In this document: positions 1 through 3,823 of the stretch, piece after piece
Layout: every line of letters begins with the position of its first letter
Position numbering within the stretch: position 1 is the first letter of the stretch
Notes under the pieces: generated by a model
Seen by the model: the letters and a program-made list of their open reading frames with translations, nothing else
The model's database searches: none
Told to the model about the DNA's origin: nothing
Made by a program: the position numbers and the translations under genes
Assembly (NCBI GenBank): GCA_017882205.1
Contig: JADGPY010000248.1
Span: 1 to 8,002 of the forward strand
Length of the DNA: 8,002 nt
DNA from: Chitinophagaceae bacterium
Lineage (GTDB): Bacteria; Bacteroidota; Bacteroidia; Chitinophagales; Chitinophagaceae
Direction: 5' to 3'

Positions 1-192
1 ATGGGGCTTATCAAGCCAGTCGTGCCCACTTCCAATAAGATTTACCCAGTCGTTTGTAACTGCGATATGCTTTGAAATAGATGCATACAGCGCGCTGTCA
101 GGCTCCAGTATATCTGTAAATAAACCAATGGCATTCAATAGAATGCCAGCAAGTAAAAAATAAGGAAACCATTTTTTTAAAGAAACAGGCAT
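1..192 (-). CDS. N-terminal fragment of an ArnT/GT39-like membrane glycosyltransferase (partial)
   Basis: Reading leftward from an ATG at 192-190, 64 codons are open to the window edge, so only the N-terminus is present. The peptide starts MPVSLKKWFPYFLLAGILLN, with a short basic stretch and then a hydrophobic first membrane helix at about residues 8-25. Next comes LFTDILEPDSALYASISKH and, near the cut, WVNLIGSGHDWLDKPH. This arrangement (first helix, acidic motif followed by a Y-A-x-I segment, then a DWLDKPH-type motif) is typical of Bacteroidota members of the ArnT/PMT-like GT-C family. These enzymes transfer sugars from polyprenyl-phosphate donors on the periplasmic side of the inner membrane. 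In such enzymes the acidic residues of the first periplasmic loop are catalytic; E30 or D32 would be the candidates here, which is inferred. The acceptor cannot be told. The frame could be confirmed only from the sequence to the left. Confidence 0.78.
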   Translation of the reverse strand, partial: MPVSLKKWFPYFLLAGILLNAIGLFTDILEPDSALYASISKHIAVTNDWVNLIGSGHDWLDKPH

Positions 193-263
193 ATCGTTGG
201 GTCGCCACTGTTTAAATGATGTTTGAACGAAAATAGATTAAATTAAATTAGAATGTAGCACGC

Positions 264-291
264 TTGTGCCGAAACAATGTGCATAACTTTG
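264..291 (+). promoter_or_regulatory. Candidate Bacteroidota sigma-70 promoter (TTG / TAACTTTG)
   Basis: TAACTTTG at 284-291 matches the Bacteroidota -7 element TAnnTTTG exactly. A TTG at 264-266 lies 17 bases upstream, within the loose spacing reported for the -33 element of this phylum. Transcription would start near 297-300 and run right, toward the dinB-like gene at 635 or toward the T-run at 474-482. An eight-base degenerate match can arise by chance in AT-rich DNA, so this is a candidate only. Confidence 0.4.
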
Positions 292-309
292 TGTAAAACA
301 GGTGTAAAA
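278..309 (-). promoter_or_regulatory. Cluster of three DnaA-box-like nonamers
   Basis: On the minus strand, three nonamers in the same orientation resemble the DnaA box TTWTNCACA. They are TTATGCACA (286-278, full match), TTTTACACA (298-290, full match) and TTTTACACC (309-301, one mismatch in the last base). Start-to-start spacings are 12 and 11 bases, close to one helical turn, which places the boxes on one face of the DNA. The first two overlap the promoter -7 element or lie just after it. No dnaA, dnaN or other origin-linked gene is in the window, so a regulatory or titration site is as likely as an origin, and chance is possible. Confidence 0.3.
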
Positions 310-311
310 CA
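291..311 (+). repeat. Tandem direct repeat of GTGTAAAACA (two copies, 11-bp period)
   Basis: GTGTAAAACA occurs at 291-300 and again, identically, at 302-311, separated by a single G. The repeat lies at the expected transcription start of the promoter at 264-291 and accounts for the second and third DnaA-box-like nonamers. It could be a binding-site array or a small local duplication. Confidence 0.6.
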
Positions 312-634
312 ACTAGCAAAAAAATTTGGAAGGTGAGGTATTGGGAATATATCTTTATATCACGATTGAGAGCAGAAATTTTCACGAATCAATGCCCTTA
401 AAAGTGAAAGCATCGGGTTAGTAAGTCATACAAACTTAAGCAATTAGGGGAGTAGAAACGAAAAACTTGGTGCTTTTTTTTTGTCATCTCACCATTCTCC
501 CAATAACAACTCTTCCTCTCAAATTATACTTATTTCCAATAAAAATATTTTCAGAAACTTTTAGTAAGTGTCCAAGTTTAATTATTCTATTCGTCTTATA
601 GTAGTAAATATTTTTTCATATAAAAATCAACACC

Positions 635-1120
635 ATGATCCAGTCTTTGCATTTGTGTCAACTTATTTTCAGCTTGAATGATCGTCTTTTCATAAATGCT
701 CTTGAAGGGATTACTGAAGAGCAGGCTAAAGAAAGGCATAGTGATCATAATAATCCCGTTAATTGGATTGCAGCGCATACAGTTCATGCACGCTACCTGA
801 TGCTGATATTTCTCGGGAAGCCTTCTGAAAACCCATACAATAGTCTGTTTGAAAATTTCAGGGCTTATGATGATAGTATAAGCTATCCCTCTCTCGCAGA
901 AATTAAAAGTGAGTGGCAAAAGGTATCAGGGTTATTAAAAGATTCCCTGGCCGCTGTTACTGATAAACAGCTTGCCGCTGTATCACCAGTCAAGAGCCCC
1001 ATTGGTGATTTCACGAATGAAGGCACCATCGCTTTTCTTGCTCAGCATGAGAGTTATGATATTGGCCAGCTTGGGTATTTAAAAAAGTATTTTACAAAGG
1101 AAGCGATGAAATATAGTTAA
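635..1120 (+). CDS. DinB-fold (DinB_2/YfiT-like) putative metal-dependent protein
   Basis: This 161-residue protein has the length and pattern of the DinB four-helix superfamily, whose members are metal-binding proteins or thiol-dependent transferases, often of unknown substrate and cytoplasmic. The N-terminal helix carries NPVNWIAAHTVHARYLM, with H48 at the position of the first metal-binding histidine. The last helix carries AQHESYDIGQLGYLKKYF, with H138 as the second. The usual third ligand in this HxxxH pattern is replaced by D142. Asp can still bind metal, so loss of activity cannot be concluded. The ATG at 635 is chosen because the first helix begins at once after it; no strong Shine-Dalgarno is visible, as is common in this phylum. 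It lies 104 bp upstream of the DGPF protein gene on the same strand. DinB-fold proteins are often found near ECF sigma and YCII-type genes, so a shared regulon is plausible but not shown. Confidence 0.85.
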   Translation: MIQSLHLCQLIFSLNDRLFINALEGITEEQAKERHSDHNNPVNWIAAHTVHARYLMLIFLGKPSENPYNSLFENFRAYDDSISYPSLAEIKSEWQKVSGLLKDSLAAVTDKQLAAVSPVKSPIGDFTNEGTIAFLAQHESYDIGQLGYLKKYFTKEAMKYS

Positions 1121-1140
1121 CCTTAACCTTAATCTTAACA
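1117..1140 (+). repeat. Four tandem TTAACC-type hexamers
   Basis: Four successive 6-bp units start at 1117, overlapping the stop codon of the dinB-like gene. The first two are TTAACC, the third is TTAATC and the fourth is TTAACA. This is a short microsatellite-like array in the dinB-DGPF spacer with no evident function. The remainder of the spacer (1141-1224) is AT-rich, and I see neither a TAnnTTTG promoter nor a TGTCGA-like ECF42 -35 element in it. Confidence 0.55.
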
Positions 1141-1224
1141 CAAAATATATGGCATCGATAAAGCACGGTTTTCACATTAATGCTGCATACAAATCATAAA
1201 CTCAAATAATTTAAAAAAATCATC

Positions 1225-1575
1225 ATGAAAGAGTATTTATTTTTATTCAGGGGCGGTGATGGAACTACTGTTCAACAATCACCTGAAAAATGGCAGGAAC
1301 ATATGCAAAAATGGATGAAGTGGATGGGAGAGTTGGGACAACAAGGAAAATTTGTTGGGGCCCAGCCTTTAACCACTACAGGGAAGCAGGTTACCGGGAG
1401 TAAAAAAGTAGTTACAGACGGGCCATTTATGGAAGGAAAAGAAATGGTCGGTGGATACCTCATCTGTAAAGCAGATTCATATGATGAAGCTGTGGATATT
1501 TCCAAAGGTTGCCCTATACTTGAATTTGATGACGGTGCTGTGGAGATCAGGGAGATACATGAGGTAAAAATGTAG
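1225..1575 (+). CDS. DGPF-domain protein of the YCII-related family
   Basis: This 116-residue protein belongs to the YciI-like fold. It opens with the beta strand KEYLFLFRGGD, has a helix containing H26 and W30 (EHMQKWMKWMGEL), and then the family-defining DGPF motif at residues 65-68 within KVVTDGPFMEGKEMVGGY. The motif is followed by the conserved GGY (76-78) and by a segment with GCP at 95-97 (DEAVDISKGCPILEF). The last strand carries VEIREI. DGPF proteins are small, probably cytoplasmic, dimeric alpha/beta proteins. Their biochemical role is unsettled, although YciI relatives have been proposed to have enzymatic activity involving a His-Asp pair. The gene directly precedes an ECF42-type sigma factor with a 52-bp gap, the hallmark arrangement in which the sigma factor controls its DGPF neighbour. 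The ATG at 1225 follows an A-rich leader and fits the usual N-terminus. Confidence 0.92.
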   Translation: MKEYLFLFRGGDGTTVQQSPEKWQEHMQKWMKWMGELGQQGKFVGAQPLTTTGKQVTGSKKVVTDGPFMEGKEMVGGYLICKADSYDEAVDISKGCPILEFDDGAVEIREIHEVKM

Positions 1576-1589
1576 TTACTTAGCGTTCA

Positions 1590-1611
1590 GGTCGCTGGAA
1601 GCGCCCCGACC
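1590..1611 (+). other. GC-rich hairpin in the DGPF-ECF42 spacer
   Basis: GGTCG at 1590-1594 can pair with CGACC at 1607-1611 around a 12-base loop; an alternative inner pairing of CGC (1593-1595) with GCG (1601-1603) is possible. The stretch is clearly richer in G and C than its surroundings. It lies 16 bases before the proposed TTG start of the sigma factor gene. With no T-run after it, it is not a standard terminator. It might modulate translation or message processing, but this is inference. Confidence 0.35.
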
Positions 1612-1627
1612 GCGTAAAACCTTCATT

Positions 1628-2902
1628 TTGAGTTCAGCCGAACCAGTTCATCAACTCGCAGATCATCTTTTTAGAAATGAATCTAAAAAGATGGTGGCTG
1701 TTTTAACCAGGATCTTTGGTATGGAGAATCTTGAAACCGCAGAAGATGTGGTACAGGATACTATATTACAGGCGCTGAATGTTTGGAAACTAAAGGGTGT
1801 GCCAGAGAACCCATCTGCCTGGCTCTTTCGGGTAGCAAAAAATAAGGCGATCGATATTATTCGCAGGAATAAACATTCTGTGCAATACAATTTCACAGAC
1901 GGCGAAAAAATTCTCCTTACTTCTGAATATACCCTTGTTACGGCAATGGAAAATTTCTGGAGAGATGAATTAATAAAAGATGATATGTTGCGAATGATGT
2001 TCGCATGTTGTCATCCGGGCATTTCTGTTGAGAACCAGATCACCCTAATTCTTAAAACACTTTGCGGATTCAGTACAACAGAAATTGCAAAAGCGTTTAT
2101 AACGTCCGAGGATACAGTTTCGAAAAGAATTTATAGGGCGAAAGAATTCTTCAGAAACAACGATATTAAATTAGTCATTCCTTCACCGGGCGATTTAAAA
2201 AGCCGGGTTGATACAGTATTAAATACAATCTACCTCCTTTTTAATGAAGGATATAATTCCACCTCTTCGAAGAGCCTGGTGCGTAGTGATATCATGGAAG
2301 AAGCTATGACACTTTGTAAACTACTAACTGAAAATGAATACACCTGTTTACCCGAAGTATTTGCATTAATGGCTCTTATATGTTTTCATACATCCAGGAA
2401 TGAGAGCCGTTTAACGACCGAAGGAGAAATGATTCTTCTACAATCACAGGACCGAACCAAATGGAATCGGGGATTGATACAAATCGGCAATGATTATATG
2501 AACAAAGCTGCTTTTGGAAATGTTATCACTGCTTATCATCTTGAAGCTGCCATAGCATTTGAACATTGCATCGCCCCAAGCTTTGAGCAAACTAATTGGG
2601 AAATGATATTGCGGCACTATGAATGGCTTTGTAAAATATCTCCATCACCCATTACCGAATTAAACAAAGTTGTGGCTGTGATGCAGGTGGGTGGAGCAAA
2701 AGCTGCATTGGAACAATTAGAAACAATCAAAGACAGAAAGAAACTTGAATCCTGGTATTTGTATTATAGTTTGTTAGGCGAAATCCATTCAAAACTGGAT
2801 GATGTAATTAAAGCAAAAGAATATTTTCATAAGGCCATAGAGATGACAAGATCTGAAACTGAGAAGAAAATGTTAAAAGGTAAGATAATGGTATTGCAAT
2901 AA
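1628..2902 (+). CDS. ECF42-type RNA polymerase sigma factor with DUF6596/TPR-like C-terminal extension
   Basis: The 424-residue protein is about twice the usual ECF length. Sigma region 2 spans about residues 12-82 (HLFRNESKKMVAVLTRIFG, AEDVVQDTILQALNVW, NPSAWLFRVAKNKAIDIIRR). Region 4 spans about 120-175, with the ECF42-typical FACCHP at 125-130 and the helix-turn-helix around GFSTTEIAKAFITSEDTVSKR. The extension has group-conserved motifs: LLFNEGYNS (203-211), QDRTKWNR (274-281), TAYHLEAAIA (301-310) and PSPITELNKVVAV (339-351). A TPR-like pair of helices lies at 376-408. In this group no classical anti-sigma factor is known, and the extension is thought to govern activity; DGPF genes are typical targets. 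No ATG or GTG lies upstream in frame after the stop at 1565-1567, so TTG at 1628 is the best start. The next ATG (1691) would remove part of region 2. Transcription probably ends at the hairpin at 2906-2938. Confidence 0.93.
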   Translation: MSSAEPVHQLADHLFRNESKKMVAVLTRIFGMENLETAEDVVQDTILQALNVWKLKGVPENPSAWLFRVAKNKAIDIIRRNKHSVQYNFTDGEKILLTSEYTLVTAMENFWRDELIKDDMLRMMFACCHPGISVENQITLILKTLCGFSTTEIAKAFITSEDTVSKRIYRAKEFFRNNDIKLVIPSPGDLKSRVDTVLNTIYLLFNEGYNSTSSKSLVRSDIMEEAMTLCKLLTENEYTCLPEVFALMALICFHTSRNESRLTTEGEMILLQSQDRTKWNRGLIQIGNDYMNKAAFGNVITAYHLEAAIAFEHCIAPSFEQTNWEMILRHYEWLCKISPSPITELNKVVAVMQVGGAKAALEQLETIKDRKKLESWYLYYSLLGEIHSKLDDVIKAKEYFHKAIEMTRSETEKKMLKGKIMVLQ

Positions 2903-2905
2903 AAT

Positions 2906-2938
2906 AAAAAGCCCCCTTAATTCAGGAGGCCTTTTTTT
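2906..2938. terminator. Probable bidirectional intrinsic terminator between convergent sigma genes
   Basis: GCCCCCT (2911-2917) pairs with AGGAGGC (2924-2930) around the loop TAATTC, with one C-A mismatch. On the plus strand the stem is followed by C and a run of seven T (2932-2938), serving the ECF42 gene that stops at 2902. On the minus strand it is followed by TTTTTATTTTATT, serving the sigma gene whose stop codon lies at 2959-2961. The A tract on the left can also extend the stem by pairing with the T-run. Confidence 0.8.
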
Positions 2939-2958
2939 ATTTGGGGGTTATATTCCAG

Positions 2959-3540
2959 TTATAGTGCAATTTGTTTTTCAACCATCATCTTTCTTAAATT
3001 GATGAGGCCGTAGCGCATGCGTCCAAGAGCTGTGTTTATACTACACTGGGTCAAGGTAGCGATTTCTTTGAAACTAAGATCAGCATAATGTCTCATGATG
3101 ATCACTTCACGTTGGTCTTCGGGAAGTAATTCAAGCATTTTTCTAACCCTGTCATGACTTTGAGATTGCATCATCCGTTGGTCAGCGCCAGGTTCCGAAA
3201 AATTGATTACTTCAAAAATGTCACGGTCATCACTTGTTTTGATGGATGGTGTGCGTTTTACTTTTCTGAAATGGTCAACACAAAGGTTGTGGGCAATTCG
3301 CATAGCCCATGGTAAAAACTTTCCTTCGTCTGTATATCTTCCACTTTTCAGGGTATCAATAACCCTGATAAAAGAATCCTGGAAAATATCTTCGGCAAGA
3401 TACTTGTCTTTAACCAGTAAATAAATGGAGGTGTAAATCTTGTCCTTGTAACGGTATACAAGGGTTGAAAGTGCTTCAGCATCGCCGTTCATGTACAAAT
3501 GAATGAGTTGCTGGTCGGAAAGATTCGTAAGGGATTTCAT
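2959..3540 (-). CDS. ECF-subfamily RNA polymerase sigma factor (Bacteroidota RpoE-like)
   Basis: This 193-residue protein has a standard two-domain ECF layout. Region 2 spans about 23-93, with LAEDIFQDSFIRVIDTL (48-64) and the DNA-melting and -10 recognition segment GKFLPWAMRIAHNLCVDHFR (73-92). Region 4 spans about 131-187, with LLPEDQREVIIMRHYADLSF (138-157) and the recognition helix region around CSINTALGRMRYGLINLRKM. These motifs are strongly shared among Bacteroidota ECF sigma factors that have no C-terminal extension. No anti-sigma gene follows: its 3' side faces the convergent ECF42 gene across the terminator. Control by a linked anti-sigma factor is therefore not supported here. The ATG at 3540 fits the family N-terminus. 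It is transcribed divergently from uvrA, with a 283-bp shared upstream region that contains an inverted repeat close to this gene. Its regulon cannot be read from the window. Confidence 0.93.
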   Translation of the reverse strand: MKSLTNLSDQQLIHLYMNGDAEALSTLVYRYKDKIYTSIYLLVKDKYLAEDIFQDSFIRVIDTLKSGRYTDEGKFLPWAMRIAHNLCVDHFRKVKRTPSIKTSDDRDIFEVINFSEPGADQRMMQSQSHDRVRKMLELLPEDQREVIIMRHYADLSFKEIATLTQCSINTALGRMRYGLINLRKMMVEKQIAL

Positions 3541-3561
3541 AAAACTTCTACATTTTGGTTT

Positions 3562-3586
3562 TTGGATATTGTTTAATATTATCCAA
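3562..3586. promoter_or_regulatory. Inverted repeat upstream of the ECF sigma gene
   Basis: TTGGATA at 3562-3568 is followed after 11 bases by its exact complement TATCCAA at 3580-3586. The centre lies about 34 bases upstream of the sigma start codon (3540). The position suits either an operator overlapping the promoter or a hairpin in the leader. No TAnnTTTG element is found on the minus strand in this region, so the promoter itself is not located. Confidence 0.35.
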
Positions 3587-3774
3587 TAAAAAGAAGGGAG
3601 AATGCGTAGAAGCTATTGCGATAGGCGAAATAGGTCTTTCATCTTTTCTAGATATTGGAAATACTAAATTAGATAAATATTTCAAATAAACAAATATTTT
3701 CATAATTTTTTTTTTCAAAACAATAAATTAAAACATGCTTATTGCATTAAACACGTTAAAAAATATTAGAAGCA

Positions 3775-3807
3775 CGTAATTTTACGATCACCGGCTAGTA
3801 ATTTTAC
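3775..3807. promoter_or_regulatory. Paired near-palindromic repeats just upstream of uvrA (candidate operator)
   Basis: GTAATTTTAC occurs at 3776-3785 and again, identically, at 3798-3807. Each copy has arms GTAA/TTAC around TT, and the first extends to CGTAA-TT-TTACG (3775-3786). The copies start 22 bp apart, close to two helical turns, and the second ends 16 bases before the uvrA ATG at 3824. This arrangement is typical of a dimeric repressor bound to two adjacent sites. Autoregulation or damage control of uvrA is possible, but no regulator can be named. Confidence 0.45.
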
Positions 3808-3823
3808 CCGATTCATTAGATCC

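Larger units (their letters stand above)
193..634. other. Gene-free intergenic region between divergent glycosyltransferase and dinB-like genes
   Basis: This 442-bp stretch has no open frame resembling a protein. Its left third contains the DnaA-box-like cluster and the promoter candidate described separately (264-311). A run of nine T at 474-482 follows an AAGCA...TGCTT pairing (438-442 with 471-475), which would be only a weak terminator. From about 484 to 530 the plus strand is pyrimidine-rich, and from 531 to 634 it is AT-rich. No TAnnTTTG promoter element is visible immediately before the dinB-like gene. It may therefore be transcribed from the 284-291 promoter with a leader of about 335 nt, or from a promoter I cannot recognise. 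Confidence 0.6.

Noticed and set aside
278..309. Chromosomal replication origin
   Set aside because: Three DnaA-box-like sites alone, without a larger cluster, a clear unwinding element or linked origin genes, do not support calling an oriC.
596..919. Minus-strand open frame of 107 codons antisense to the dinB-like gene
   Set aside because: It overlaps a well-supported plus-strand protein, shows no family motif and has an implausible composition; it is a shadow frame.
1117..1140. Telomere-like or CRISPR-like repeat array
   Set aside because: Only four imperfect 6-bp units without spacers are present; it is a short microsatellite.
1272..1505. Minus-strand open frame inside the DGPF gene
   Set aside because: The plus-strand DGPF protein is clearly recognised by its motif; the antisense peptide has no domain and is rich in Pro, Ser and Cys as expected of a shadow.
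3203..3424. Plus-strand open frame inside the minus-strand ECF sigma gene
   Set aside because: The sigma factor motifs on the minus strand explain this DNA; the opposite peptide matches nothing I recognise.
3706..3715. Run of ten T as a terminator
   Set aside because: No G/C-containing stem precedes it on the plus strand, and it lies in a divergent promoter region where a terminator is not expected.
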